Assembly (NCBI GenBank): GCA_040757335.1
Contig: JBFLXB010000016.1
Span: 1 to 64,000 of the forward strand
From: Nitrospirota bacterium
Lineage (GTDB): Bacteria > Nitrospirota > Nitrospiria > 2-01-FULL-66-17
Reading direction: 5' to 3'
Length of the DNA stretch: 64,000 bases
The notes under the pieces were generated by a model. That model had not been told where the DNA came from. It searched no databases and worked only from the letters and a program-made list of their open reading frames with translations. A program made the translations under genes and the position numbers. Shown here piece by piece: positions 35,876 to 44,418 of this stretch (its first letter is position 1; every line of letters starts with the position of its first letter).

Positions 35876-36412
35876 GTGATTGGTCTATCGTCGTGGGTGA
35901 GAAGCATGATCCGTAGGGCCAAGCTGGTTGCGTCGCCGGTTGGCTTGCTGCACGATCCGCAAAGAAAGGGGCGATTTCCAGGGGTCCCCTTGGCGCACTC
36001 CGGGTTTACCTTGATCGAAGTCATGGTGGTGGTCACGATTCTGGCTATCCTGGCCATCCTGGTGGTGCCCAAGATCGTGGGGCGAACCGACGACGCGCGG
36101 CGGACCGCGGCTATTGTGGAGATCAAAAACCTCGAAGAAGCCCTGCATCTCTACAAACTCGACAACGCCTTCTATCCCACAACGGAGCAGGGACTGGAGG
36201 CCCTCGTGACGAAACCCACGTCGAGTCCGATTCCGGAGCGATGGCGCACCGGAGGCTACGTGGCGAAGGTGCCCAAAGATCCGTGGAACAATGACTACGT
36301 CTACCTGTCGCCCGGAACGCACGGCGATTTCGATTTGTTGTCGTACGGCGGGGACGGGGAGCGCGGCGGGGAGGACAAGGACGCGGATCTGGAGAATTGG
36401 GATCTGAAGTGA
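35876..36412 (+). CDS. gspG: Type II secretion major pseudopilin GspG with extended leader
   Basis: The cleavage site SG|FTLIEVMVVVTILAIL is followed by the pseudopilin helix and a Ca-binding-type C-terminus (DPWNNDYVYLSPG, YGGDGERGGEDKDADLENW). Mature length is about 135 residues, normal for GspG. The frame gives a leader of 43 residues, far longer than the usual 6-15, because it includes one 20-residue module beginning GLLHDPQRKGRF (35942-36001). True initiation could lie further in. GspG forms the body of the pseudopilus. Confidence 0.93.
   Translation: MIGLSSWVRSMIRRAKLVASPVGLLHDPQRKGRFPGVPLAHSGFTLIEVMVVVTILAILAILVVPKIVGRTDDARRTAAIVEIKNLEEALHLYKLDNAFYPTTEQGLEALVTKPTSSPIPERWRTGGYVAKVPKDPWNNDYVYLSPGTHGDFDLLSYGGDGERGGEDKDADLENWDLK
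35942..36001 (+). repeat. 60-bp leader module in gspG (1 copy)
   Basis: One 20-codon unit, GLLHDPQRKGRFPGVPLAHS, lies directly before the Gly of the prepilin cleavage site. It is the most diverged copy: the position of the hairpin seen in gspH and gspI reads ggggtccccttggcgcac and does not form the 7-bp stem. Confidence 0.75.
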
Positions 36413-36431
36413 CACCGAGTGATGGGTTGAT

Positions 36432-37163
36432 ATGACAAAGGCGGGATGGGGGGATTTCCGAAAGGGATCCCCTCGTCACGTGGAGGTCGGCTTGCTTCGC
36501 GATCCGTATCGAAGGAAGCGATTACATGCTGCGCCCTTGGCGCAGGGCGGGTTGCTGCGCGATCCGGGAAGAAGGGGAGGATTTACAGTTGCGCCCTTGG
36601 CGCAAAGCGGATTGCTGCGCCACCCGTGTGGATTGGGACGATTGACATCTGCGCCCTTGGCGCAGGGCGGGTTTACTCTGATTGAAATTTCGATCGTGGT
36701 GTTTATTCTTGCACTCGTGGCGTTGCTGGTGACTCCAAAACTGCACCGGTTCGCGGGAGGGGACGCCCGATCAGCGTCGCGCGAGTTGGCCGGATTTGTC
36801 GCTGCGCTCGAACAGGAGGCGGTGGCGTCGCACACCATCCATCGACTCTATTACGACCTGGAGGCAGACGAGTACTGGGTCACGACACTGGTGCCGGTGG
36901 GCGGCGTGCTGGAAGAAGGTGCTCCGGTGGGCACGAAACGCCGGCTTCCTTCCGATGTTCAGTTCGAAGACGTGGCCACAGCGCACCAGGGATTGGTCAC
37001 CTCGGGGACGGCGTTCACCCAGTTCTTTCCTTCGGGCGCGGTGACGCGAACCACCATCCATCTTCGCGATGAGGATGACGCGAAGTACAGTCTGTCGGTC
37101 AATCCGATCACGGGCCGAGTCGTGGTCACGGACGGATACGTGGACACGGTGGGGGCGTCGTGA
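36432..37163 (+). CDS. gspH: Type II secretion minor pseudopilin GspH with triple-repeat leader
   Basis: The pseudopilin core begins QGG|FTLIEISIVVFILALVALL and continues with a GspH/FimT-like domain (SRELAGFVAALEQEAVAS, YDLEADEYWVTTLV). The frame from the ATG at 36432 gives a leader of about 80 residues, most of it three tandem 20-residue modules (GLLRDPYRRKRL..., GLLRDPGRRGGF..., GLLRHPCGLGRL...). The start is uncertain: TTG codons in each module could initiate. GspH is a minor tip-complex pseudopilin. Confidence 0.88.
   Translation: MTKAGWGDFRKGSPRHVEVGLLRDPYRRKRLHAAPLAQGGLLRDPGRRGGFTVAPLAQSGLLRHPCGLGRLTSAPLAQGGFTLIEISIVVFILALVALLVTPKLHRFAGGDARSASRELAGFVAALEQEAVASHTIHRLYYDLEADEYWVTTLVPVGGVLEEGAPVGTKRRLPSDVQFEDVATAHQGLVTSGTAFTQFFPSGAVTRTTIHLRDEDDAKYSLSVNPITGRVVVTDGYVDTVGAS
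36489..36668 (+). repeat. 60-bp leader module in gspH (3 tandem copies)
   Basis: Units at 36489-36548, 36549-36608 and 36609-36668 are exactly in frame and end where the cleavage-site Gly begins. Each holds a 7-bp hairpin with a 3-base loop: CTGCGCC/GGCGCAG at 36529-36545, TTGCGCC/GGCGCAA at 36589-36605 and CTGCGCC/GGCGCAG at 36649-36665. Confidence 0.9.
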
Positions 37164-37651
37164 GCACGCGGGGCGGCTTGCTGCGCGATCCGAGTGGAAT
37201 GGGACGATTTAGATTTGTGCCCTCGGCACAAGGCGGATTGCTGCGCCAACCGCGAGGAACGGGACGATGTACATCTGCGCCTTCGGCGCAGTGCGGATTT
37301 ACTCTGTTGGAAATCATGGTGGCGCTGGCCATCATTGGGGTGGCGTTCGTGGCCCTGCTCGGGCTGCGGAACCGAGACATCGTGCTGCACGAACGTGGGC
37401 GCGCGATGATTCAAGCCACCGCGCTCGCGCAGCAGCGGATGGGCGAGGTGCTGGTCGGCACCTATCCCGATGTGGGAACCAGTGAAGGACAATTCGAAGA
37501 CGAACAATCGCGGTTTGCCTGGCGCCAAGAGGTGCAACAGACGCCGTTCGAGTTCGTGCGGGAGGTCCGCGTGACCGTGACGTGGGATCCGCCCCACAAC
37601 GAACGAGTCGACTTGGTGAGTTACGTCTTCCAACGCTCCGCCCAACCGTAA
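37160..37651 (+). CDS. gspI: Type II secretion minor pseudopilin GspI with double-repeat leader
   Basis: The core starts QCG|FTLLEIMVALAIIGVAFVAL and includes the GspI segment MIQATALAQQRMGEVL. The GTG start overlaps the gspH stop by 4 bp. The leader of about 45 residues consists almost wholly of two 20-residue modules (GLLRDPSGMGRF..., GLLRQPRGTGRC...). GspI is part of the GspH-I-J-K tip complex. Total length is 163, with a mature part of about 118. Confidence 0.92.
   Translation: MSTRGGLLRDPSGMGRFRFVPSAQGGLLRQPRGTGRCTSAPSAQCGFTLLEIMVALAIIGVAFVALLGLRNRDIVLHERGRAMIQATALAQQRMGEVLVGTYPDVGTSEGQFEDEQSRFAWRQEVQQTPFEFVREVRVTVTWDPPHNERVDLVSYVFQRSAQP
37175..37294 (+). repeat. 60-bp leader module in gspI (2 tandem copies)
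   Basis: Units at 37175-37234 and 37235-37294 are in frame. The hairpins are TTGTGCC/GGCACAA (37215-37231) and CTGCGCC/GGCGCAG (37275-37291), again with 3-base loops. The first differs from the gspH stems by paired changes on both arms, so base pairing is kept. Confidence 0.9.
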
Positions 37652-37655
37652 CGCT

Positions 37656-38348
37656 GTGCGTGAACACACATTGCTGCGCGATCCGAGAGACGTGAGCGCC
37701 TTTACCTTGATCGAGGTGGTGGTGGCGATCGCTCTGCTGGCGGTGGTGATGACCATCGTGTACAGCGCGTTTTCTCGGAGCATCGACGTGACGCGCGAAA
37801 CGGCCCAAGTGACCGAGCGGGTGCGACAGGTCCAAGTGATCACCGAGCGGCTGGTCGATGAACTCTCGGCGGCCCACTGGTCCAACAGACCAATGGTACC
37901 GGCGTCGGCCGACACGGAGGGGCGCGGGAGTTTTGTCGGGACGAGGGACACGACGCTGGACTCCGACGTCCGGCTCGATCGGTTGGTGTGGACGACGTTT
38001 GCGCATCGCCGCTACGTGGCGGACCGTCCCGAGGCGGATGTCGCGGAGGTCGCCTACCGGGTGGCGGTCGAGTCTGATTCGTCGGAAGGGGGGCGGTTGG
38101 TGCGCGACGAGCGGATCAATGTGTTTTCCGAAGCGGAGTGGGCCACGCAAAGCGACGACCTGGCGGTTGGTGTGTCGGAGTTTCGCCTCCGATATCTGAC
38201 CAAGGGCGAATGGGTGGATGAGTGGGACGCTGACCAGCGCCTCCGCCTTCCGGACGCCGTGGAGGTGACGGTCGCGCTCGCCGGCAAGGGCAACGCCCCG
38301 CCGGAGCGAATGCGGACGATCGTCCCGCTGCCGCTCGCCACCCGGTGA
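37656..38348 (+). CDS. gspJ: Type II secretion minor pseudopilin GspJ
   Basis: The 230-residue protein has a short leader (MREHTLLRDPRDVSA) and the helix FTLIEVVVAIALLAVVMTIVY, followed by a GspJ-type domain (RVRQVQVITERLVDELSAAHW, GVSEFRLRYL). The residue before the cleavage site is Ala, not the usual Gly. The leader keeps LLRDP but lacks the rest of the 20-residue module. The start is GTG, 4 bp after gspI. Confidence 0.92.
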   Translation: MREHTLLRDPRDVSAFTLIEVVVAIALLAVVMTIVYSAFSRSIDVTRETAQVTERVRQVQVITERLVDELSAAHWSNRPMVPASADTEGRGSFVGTRDTTLDSDVRLDRLVWTTFAHRRYVADRPEADVAEVAYRVAVESDSSEGGRLVRDERINVFSEAEWATQSDDLAVGVSEFRLRYLTKGEWVDEWDADQRLRLPDAVEVTVALAGKGNAPPERMRTIVPLPLATR

Positions 38349-38358
38349 GCCGTTACAT

Positions 38359-39264
38359 ATGTCGGGTCAAGCCGTGGTGACTGCGGGTCGTGTCGGCTCA
38401 CGCGTGTCTTGGCGAGCCGCCATGGGTTACGCGCTGTATGCGTTGCTCGCCTTTGCCGTGTTTCTGGTCTGGTTTTTCCCGGTCGAGGGGCTCCAGACCA
38501 AACTGCTGGCTGAAGTGGAACGCCGCGTTCAGGCGACCGTCACGGTGCAGAACCGTGACTGGCTCTTCCCGCTGGGCGTGGCGTGGCAGGGAGTGCGGAT
38601 CGTGCCGGTCGGCCACCCCGACCGCGCGGTGGTGCTCGACGCGATTCGAGTGGACCTGGCGGTTCTGCCACTGTTGCGTCGGCGGATCGAAGCCGATCTG
38701 ACGTGGGAGGCCTACGGCGGCAAGGCGCGGGGGAGCTGGTCGCTGCGGCGTGAAGGCGACGATACGCGCCTCTCGCTCGATCAATTCGGGCAGGGGTTCG
38801 AGGTGGGGCAGCTGCCGGGCCTGCCCGAGGGCTCGTGGCAGGGCGTTCTGCAGGTCGACCTCAACGGCCGCTGGCTCAATGAGGCATGGTGGTTGGGGGA
38901 GGGGACCGGGTCGGTCGAGGTCTCGCGATTGAAGGTCGACGGTCTGACCGTCGGGGGATTCCCCGTGAACGGAATCGAGTTCGACTCGGTGACGGGGCAC
39001 GTGTCGCTCAACGGCGGCACGATCACGCTGCAACGGCTGGCCGCTCACGGCCCGCTGGGCAAGGTCTCGGGCGATGGCACGGTGCTGGTGCGCGCCCCGT
39101 GGACGGAGAGCGTCATCAACCTTACGCTGCGACTCGAACCGACGGCCGACGCGAAGGCGCGCGTCCCGATGCTCGCGCTGTCCGGTGGGGGCGCGGTGAC
39201 CGTGCGGGTGAGCGGGCGTCTCGCCAGACCCGGCGTCAGCGTCAACGGCGCACCGGTGGTGTAG
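38359..39264 (+). CDS. gspN: Type II secretion system protein GspN
   Basis: The 301-residue protein has one N-terminal helix (LYALLAFAVFLVWFFPVEGL) and a periplasmic beta-rich domain (AIRVDLAVLPLLRRRIEADL, GKARGSWSLR, LNGGTITLQRLAAHGPLGKVSGDG), as in GspN/AsmA-like proteins found in some T2SS clusters. It lies between gspJ and gspL. GspN is accessory; its exact role is not settled. Confidence 0.85.
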   Translation: MSGQAVVTAGRVGSRVSWRAAMGYALYALLAFAVFLVWFFPVEGLQTKLLAEVERRVQATVTVQNRDWLFPLGVAWQGVRIVPVGHPDRAVVLDAIRVDLAVLPLLRRRIEADLTWEAYGGKARGSWSLRREGDDTRLSLDQFGQGFEVGQLPGLPEGSWQGVLQVDLNGRWLNEAWWLGEGTGSVEVSRLKVDGLTVGGFPVNGIEFDSVTGHVSLNGGTITLQRLAAHGPLGKVSGDGTVLVRAPWTESVINLTLRLEPTADAKARVPMLALSGGGAVTVRVSGRLARPGVSVNGAPVV

Positions 39265-39266
39265 CG

Positions 39267-40766
39267 ATGCGAGGCATCGGATTCGATCTCGGTCCCAACG
39301 CGGTGACGGCGGCGGTGGTGAACGCGGGGCTCAAGAGCGTCAAACTGGAGTCCGTGCGGGTCTCCGCTGCGCCCGAGACGGGAGAGGCCCGCGCCCGTGC
39401 ATTGCGGGCCCTTAAACAGGCGACGCTGCCGGCGGCCATCGCAGTGCCGGTGCATCAAGTATCCACCCGCCTCGTGACGGTGCCGTTCACCCTGCAAGCG
39501 AAGTGGGACGCGGTGCTGCCGTCCGAGTTGGAGGGCCAGATTCCGTTCGAACTGGACGAGGTCGTCGTCGATGGGGCGGCGGTGGACCGCGACGGGAACC
39601 GCACACGCGTGCTGGCCGCCGCCGCGCCCAAAACCACGGTGAAAGCCCGACTCGATGACGCCGCCCGGGGTGGAATCGATCCCCGCGTCGTCACCATCGA
39701 TGCCGAGGCGCTCGCAGCGGCCGCGTCCGCGTGGTTGCCGGCGTCGCCGGATCTGGCGCTGGTTCACCTGGATGATCGCGCGGTCACGCTCACGTTGCTC
39801 GCCGACGGTCGGGTGCGCGCCACGCGCGCGGTACTCTGGGACGGCGGTGCGGCGCGCGACGCGGTCGCCCGCGGGTGCGGGCTGCCGGCGGCGGAGATCG
39901 AGGAAATTGCCGCGGGCGAACGACGGACAGAAGTCGACGGAGGAGAGCTGGCCGAGGCCTTGGGACGCGCGCTCAAACCGGCGCTCGACGAGGCCGTTCG
40001 CACCTTGCGCGCCGATCGGCTCGAATCGGACCGTGCCGTCGCATCCGTTTCGGTGAGCGGGCGATGGTCCGCGGTCGGAGAGGTCGGCGAAACCGTGGCC
40101 CGGTCGCTCGGCCTGGCGTGCGTCCGGTGGCCGTCCGTGTCCGTGGGCGGCGTCGAACGGCCCCTCGGACCGGCCGCGCTCGCCGCCGGCCTCGCGTTGA
40201 TCGCGGCCCGCGGCGGGGTCCATCTCAACCTCCGTCGCGGGGAGTTCGTCTACGGGCGCGAGCGGGCCGGGCTTCGGAGGCGGTTGGTGGCGCTCGGCGC
40301 GCTCGCCGTGTTCGCACTGGCGGCGGCGGGCGTCGATTGGGGGGTCCGCTTGACCCTCAAGGAGCGCCGATGGGCCGAAGTCGACGGTCGCGTCCGCGCG
40401 GCGTTCCAGCAAGTGTTGCCCGAAGCAACGATCGTGAGCGAACCCGAACAGCTCCAAGCGGCGATCGACACGTTGACCAAACAACGGGCGTTTCTGGGGG
40501 GCAGGCTGGGCGTGTTGGACGTCCTATTGGCGTTCACCGACGCCATGCCGCCGGAGAGCGGCGTCGCGGTGTTGGACCTGTCGATCGACCAGGACAAGGT
40601 TCGGATGGAGGCCGAGACGCTTTCGTTCGACTGGGTGAACAAGATCGAAAGCGCGATTACCAAACTGCCGAACGTGCAAACCGTGGCGGTGAGCGACGCC
40701 AAGACCACGGCGGATCAATCCAAGGTCCGCTTCATCATGAACGTCACGCTGGCGGAGGGCGTGTGA
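39267..40766 (+). CDS. gspL: GspL/PilM-like platform protein
   Basis: The 499-residue protein has an N-terminal actin-like fold as in PilM/GspL (MRGIGFDLGPNAVTAAVVN, LPSELEGQIPFELDEVVVDG, ALVHLDDRAVTLTLLADG), one transmembrane helix near residues 335-355 (LGALAVFALAAAGVDWGV) and a periplasmic ferredoxin-like domain (LEAETLSFDW-type, seen as MEAETLSFDWVNKIESAI). It recruits GspE to the membrane. It starts 2 bp after the gspN stop; upstream open frame is out of context. It overlaps gspM by 4 bp. Confidence 0.9.
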   Translation: MRGIGFDLGPNAVTAAVVNAGLKSVKLESVRVSAAPETGEARARALRALKQATLPAAIAVPVHQVSTRLVTVPFTLQAKWDAVLPSELEGQIPFELDEVVVDGAAVDRDGNRTRVLAAAAPKTTVKARLDDAARGGIDPRVVTIDAEALAAAASAWLPASPDLALVHLDDRAVTLTLLADGRVRATRAVLWDGGAARDAVARGCGLPAAEIEEIAAGERRTEVDGGELAEALGRALKPALDEAVRTLRADRLESDRAVASVSVSGRWSAVGEVGETVARSLGLACVRWPSVSVGGVERPLGPAALAAGLALIAARGGVHLNLRRGEFVYGRERAGLRRRLVALGALAVFALAAAGVDWGVRLTLKERRWAEVDGRVRAAFQQVLPEATIVSEPEQLQAAIDTLTKQRAFLGGRLGVLDVLLAFTDAMPPESGVAVLDLSIDQDKVRMEAETLSFDWVNKIESAITKLPNVQTVAVSDAKTTADQSKVRFIMNVTLAEGV

Positions 40767-41311
40767 AGGCCGCGCTGTCCGCGTGGTGGCGAGAGCGGAC
40801 GGACCGCGAGCGCGTGGTGCTCGGAGCCGGCGCGGTGATCGCGTTGGGCCTTGCGGGGTTCGCGTTCGTGGCGGACCCGTTGATGGAACGCAGCGCGCGG
40901 TTGGACCGCCGAATCGTCCAACGCCAAGACGACCTCGCACGGGTGGAAAAGCTGGGCGCCGAGTACCGCGCCGTCGCCGACCAGATGGCGGGCCTCGATC
41001 GGCGCGTGGCTGCTCCCGGCAGCTTTGCCCTCTTGTCGTTTCTCGAAGAAACCGCCTCGGTGCAGCAAATGCGCAACCGCCTGACCTCGATCCGGCCCCA
41101 GCCCGCCCAGACACTCCCACCGTACCGGGAGGTCGTCGCAGAGGTGAAACTCGAGTCCATCACCTTGGCCCAGGTCGTGGCCTACCTGGACGCGCTGGAT
41201 CGAGCCCCGCAGCGTGTGCGGGTCAAGCTGCTGCGTCTCAAGACGCGTTACGCAGACCCCAAACTCCTGGACGGATCGCTCCTGGTTTCCACGTATGAGC
41301 GGATCTCCTGA
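40763..41311 (+). CDS. gspM: Type II secretion protein GspM
   Basis: The 182-residue bitopic protein has an N-terminal helix (VVLGAGAVIALGLAGFAFV), a coiled-coil segment (RLDRRIVQRQDDLARVEKLGAEYRAV region) and a periplasmic domain (EVKLESITLAQVVAYLDALD). It stabilises GspL and binds GspC. The GTG start overlaps the gspL stop by 4 bp (GTGA). Its end overlaps gspK by 17 bp. Confidence 0.9.
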   Translation: MKAALSAWWRERTDRERVVLGAGAVIALGLAGFAFVADPLMERSARLDRRIVQRQDDLARVEKLGAEYRAVADQMAGLDRRVAAPGSFALLSFLEETASVQQMRNRLTSIRPQPAQTLPPYREVVAEVKLESITLAQVVAYLDALDRAPQRVRVKLLRLKTRYADPKLLDGSLLVSTYERIS

Positions 41312-42278
41312 CCGCGTGGCACACGGTCAGCGCGGGATGGCGCTGGTGCTCACCCTGCTCGTGGTGGTCCTGCTGGTGACCGCGGTGCTGGAGTTCGATC
41401 GGTCCACGCGGACCACGCTCAAGGCCGCCGGGAACTTCCGCGACGGGATGAAAGCCTTTCATCTGGCCACCTCCGGTGTGGCAGCTGCTCAAGCCGTGCT
41501 GAAAGACGACCTGACCAAAACTGGCGGCAAAGACGATCTCACCGAGTTGTGGGCCATTCCGTTTCCTCCCTATCCGGTCGGCGACGGGACCGTGGCGGTC
41601 GCGATTCAAGACGAGGGTGGAAAGATCAACCTCAACGCGCTAGTCACCAAAGACGGTAACCGCTTTACCGAACCGGCGTGGCAGGTCGAGCGTCTTAGGA
41701 AGCTCTTTCGCCTCAAGGATCTGGACCCCAGCATGGTGGACGCGATCGTGGACTGGCTGGACCGCGACGAGATTCCAGAGCCCAACGGGGCTGAAACCTC
41801 GTACTACGAGGGCCTTGAACGCCCGTATCGATGCCGGAACGGCCCGATGGAGACGCTGGCCGAGCTGCATCTGGTGAAGGGTATTACGGATGAGGTGTAC
41901 CGAACTATTTCCCCGTACCTGACGGTCTATTGGAACGGTCCGCCGGGCGGAGAATCACGGATCAACGTCAACACCGCGGACCCCCTTGTGCTCGAGTCGC
42001 TGGCCGTGCGCGAAGGGCCCGGTATCCAGTTTCCCTTGGACGCGGCGCAGGTCGAGCAGATCGTAGCCACGCGTCCGTTCGCCAACGTCACGCAGTTGCA
42101 GAAGGTCCCAGGCCTCACGCCGGCCGTGTACAGCGCGATCCAGCCGCAACTGGAGGTCGGGAGCCGGTTCTTCTCGATCTACGCGGAAGGGGAGGCCAAC
42201 GGCGTGAAAAAAGGGGTGATCGCCGTGGCCGAACGCGTGGGCGAACCGGCGTTGCGCTACTGGCGGTTGGCCGACTGA
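41295..42278 (+). CDS. gspK: Type II secretion minor pseudopilin GspK
   Basis: The 327-residue protein starts MSGSPDRVAHGQRG, then MALVLTLLVVVLLVTAVLEF. The bulky insertion typical of GspK follows, with GKINLNALVTKD, MVDAIVDWLDRD and two helix-hairpin-helix-like SAM domains (RINVNTADPLVLESL, FANVTQLQKVPGLTPAVY). As in other GspK proteins the cleavage site lacks Glu at +5. It caps the pseudopilus. Last gene of the operon; no gspO peptidase gene is in the window. Confidence 0.93.
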   Translation: MSGSPDRVAHGQRGMALVLTLLVVVLLVTAVLEFDRSTRTTLKAAGNFRDGMKAFHLATSGVAAAQAVLKDDLTKTGGKDDLTELWAIPFPPYPVGDGTVAVAIQDEGGKINLNALVTKDGNRFTEPAWQVERLRKLFRLKDLDPSMVDAIVDWLDRDEIPEPNGAETSYYEGLERPYRCRNGPMETLAELHLVKGITDEVYRTISPYLTVYWNGPPGGESRINVNTADPLVLESLAVREGPGIQFPLDAAQVEQIVATRPFANVTQLQKVPGLTPAVYSAIQPQLEVGSRFFSIYAEGEANGVKKGVIAVAERVGEPALRYWRLAD

Positions 42279-42300
42279 ACCCCCTGAGCCAGTCGCCGCC

Positions 42301-43158
42301 TCACGCGGGCTTACGCGCCACCACAACGCGAATCGCCATGGGGAGGGCGATTCCCCCGTCGCGCCGGTAGCTGTCGGCCGCGCGTTTGATTCCCTCCTGG
42401 GCCGCTCCCCGTTGTGCGGCGTCCAATTTCGTCAGCAGATTCTGGATGGGCGCGGCGATGTCGAGCAGGCTGTCCAGGTACTCCTGGGCGGACGCGAACG
42501 GAGATTCACCGATCATCTCATCGTCCGCCAAGCCGGCAAGGCCCGCGCGTTCCATCATCCCCAGCAGATCTCCCGGTTTGGCGAGCCGGAAGATCCCGGG
42601 CTGGTCTGGAGCGGGCGTGGGAACTTCTGTGAGCGTCTTGATGACGTCTATGGGCGCGCGGAGGTAGGGATTCTTGTCTGGCGCGGACCACACCGCGGCC
42701 GCCACATAGCCTCCGGGCTTGACCACGCGGGCGATCTCCGCGACCGCCCTCGCAACATCCGGTAGAAACATCAGACAGAAACGCGTGATCACGGCATCGA
42801 ACGAGGCCGGCTCGAACGGCAGCGTGGTAACGTCGGCGGGGCGGAACGAGAGATTCGCGAGCCCCAGCCCAGCGGCCTTGCGGCGCGCCACGTCCAGCAT
42901 CTCCTCGGCGAGGTCCAGTCCGACCACTTCTCCGCCGTTGCCGACAGCCTGTGCGGCGAGCACGGCGGGATAGCCGGTACCACTGCCCAGGTCCAGGACG
43001 CGATGACCGGGGCGGAGCCTCGCATCCCCCACCAGCCGATAGTTAACGAACGCGAGGTTGTCATCGAGCACCCGGTCCCATTTCTCCCAACCGGGTGCGA
43101 CGCGGTTCCAGTCAGTGCGTTGGGTATCGATGTACTGTTGGGTGTCGCCGGTGCTCAT
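42301..43158 (-). CDS. Class I SAM-dependent methyltransferase
   Basis: The 285-residue protein has the SAM motif VLDLGSGTGYPAVLAA (about residues 52-67), VVGLDLAEEML, a motif II region FDAVITRFCLMFLPD and VVKPGGYVAAAVWS. The UbiE/COQ5-like layout does not fix the substrate. The start at 43158 is preferred because a GGGGAGAA site precedes MSTGDTQQY; the longer frame is not family-like. It is the last of three consecutive methyltransferase genes on the minus strand. Confidence 0.85.
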   Translation of the reverse strand: MSTGDTQQYIDTQRTDWNRVAPGWEKWDRVLDDNLAFVNYRLVGDARLRPGHRVLDLGSGTGYPAVLAAQAVGNGGEVVGLDLAEEMLDVARRKAAGLGLANLSFRPADVTTLPFEPASFDAVITRFCLMFLPDVARAVAEIARVVKPGGYVAAAVWSAPDKNPYLRAPIDVIKTLTEVPTPAPDQPGIFRLAKPGDLLGMMERAGLAGLADDEMIGESPFASAQEYLDSLLDIAAPIQNLLTKLDAAQRGAAQEGIKRAADSYRRDGGIALPMAIRVVVARKPA

Positions 43159-43220
43159 AGTGTTCTCCCCGAAGTGACGCGTGAAAAGTCGTGTGGCGCA
43201 TGCCGCGACGGCGCCTGCGC

Positions 43221-44312
43221 CTATTTCATCACGACGTACCAGTTGTTTTGGATGTCGTGCGCCAAGCGGTGCGTGGTGATGGAGCGAAAACCGGCCCGCT
43301 GAAGGTACTCCCGCGTGGTCTCTTCGCCCCACATCGCGCCCAACCCCTCACCGCCTTGCGCGAGGGAGACGGTCATGCAGTGCATGCAGGAGATCGTGTA
43401 CAGGAACGGGCCGATGGGATGCTCGATGTCCTTGTGAACGTGGCTCGTCCCGCTGATGTCCTGCATGAGATACACGCCGTCCGGCGTCAGCGTCCGATAA
43501 ATACCCTTGAGCACGTTCAGCGGCCTGGCTTGGTCATGAATGGCGTCAAAGGTCGTGACGACGTCAAACGATCCAGGCTCGGCCGTTCGGTCGAAGTCAC
43601 TCACGTCGGCGGTGGCGAACTCGATGTTTCGTAATCCGTGCCGCGACGCCTCATCGCGCGCAGAAGCGATCGCCTCCGGCGAGAGGTCCAGCCCGGTAAA
43701 CCGACTGTTGGGGTACAGCGTTGCGAGCCGGGTCAGGATGCGGCCGCGTCCACATCCCACGTCCAGGACGCGAAGCCCTTTCTCCAAGCGCTCGGTCAAC
43801 TCCGGCACGAGCGGCAGGATGTGAGACTCCAGCGAGGATAGCACCGACTGTCCGCTATCCTCGGCCATCACGTCGTGGAACCGCGGGAACTTGGAGTACG
43901 GGACCCCGCCGCCGTTCGTGAAGCATTCAACGATATCGTCCTCCACACCGCCGAGCACCGCAATATATTGGGCGAACACCGCCATATTGTCGGCGGCAGC
44001 CGCCCGGGTCAGATACGCGGCGTGCTCGCTCGGCAGCGAGTACCGGGCAGTGGCGGGATCGACCTCCACGACCCCTGCGGTCACCATCGCGCCGAGCCAC
44101 TCACGGACGTAGCGTTCGTTCAAGCCCGCGGCCGCGGCGATGGCTTCTGACGTGCTTGGGGCCAGCCTGCTCATGACGTCGAACAGCCCGGTGCGATGGC
44201 CGACGGACAGCATCAGGCAGAGGGCGCCGTTGTTGAGCGTTCCGAGCACTTTCCCGGCGAAGGCCTCGGCTTTGGCCCGATCAAAGGTGAGTTGCGTGTC
44301 GCTTTGTGACAT
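43221..44312 (-). CDS. SAM methyltransferase with N-terminal winged-helix domain
   Basis: The 363-residue protein has an N-terminal winged-helix-like region (LFDVMSRLAPSTSEAIAAAAG, RYVREWLGAMVTAGVVEV) and a C-terminal Rossmann domain (VLDVGCGRGRILTRLATLYP, FTGLDLSPEAI, FDVVTTFDAIHDQARP). This matches the Rv2258c-like O/S-methyltransferase group; the N-terminal domain usually dimerises rather than binds DNA. The start at the second Met follows a GGAGG site 7 bases upstream. Substrate unknown. Confidence 0.85.
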   Translation of the reverse strand: MSQSDTQLTFDRAKAEAFAGKVLGTLNNGALCLMLSVGHRTGLFDVMSRLAPSTSEAIAAAAGLNERYVREWLGAMVTAGVVEVDPATARYSLPSEHAAYLTRAAAADNMAVFAQYIAVLGGVEDDIVECFTNGGGVPYSKFPRFHDVMAEDSGQSVLSSLESHILPLVPELTERLEKGLRVLDVGCGRGRILTRLATLYPNSRFTGLDLSPEAIASARDEASRHGLRNIEFATADVSDFDRTAEPGSFDVVTTFDAIHDQARPLNVLKGIYRTLTPDGVYLMQDISGTSHVHKDIEHPIGPFLYTISCMHCMTVSLAQGGEGLGAMWGEETTREYLQRAGFRSITTHRLAHDIQNNWYVVMK

Positions 44313-44418
44313 GTTCTTCGCCTCCATGGTTGCCGGGTAGTTTTCGCCACCTAATTGCTCCGTTATTGTGATGCTGCTGATGGCTCGGCCCGTGCGTGCC
44401 CCATCGTTGGCGATCGAG

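Noticed and set aside
35942-37294. CRISPR array in the gsp leader repeats
   Set aside because: Units are contiguous 60-bp in-frame repeats with no spacers, and no cas gene is present.
38886-39266. N-terminal extension of gspL into gspN
   Set aside because: The extension overlaps gspN completely and is low-complexity; MRGIGFDLG is the natural PilM/GspL start.
39045-40484. 479-residue minus-strand frame opposite gspL
   Set aside because: No family motif; gspL fits the T2SS order and has a PilM-like fold and coupling to gspM.
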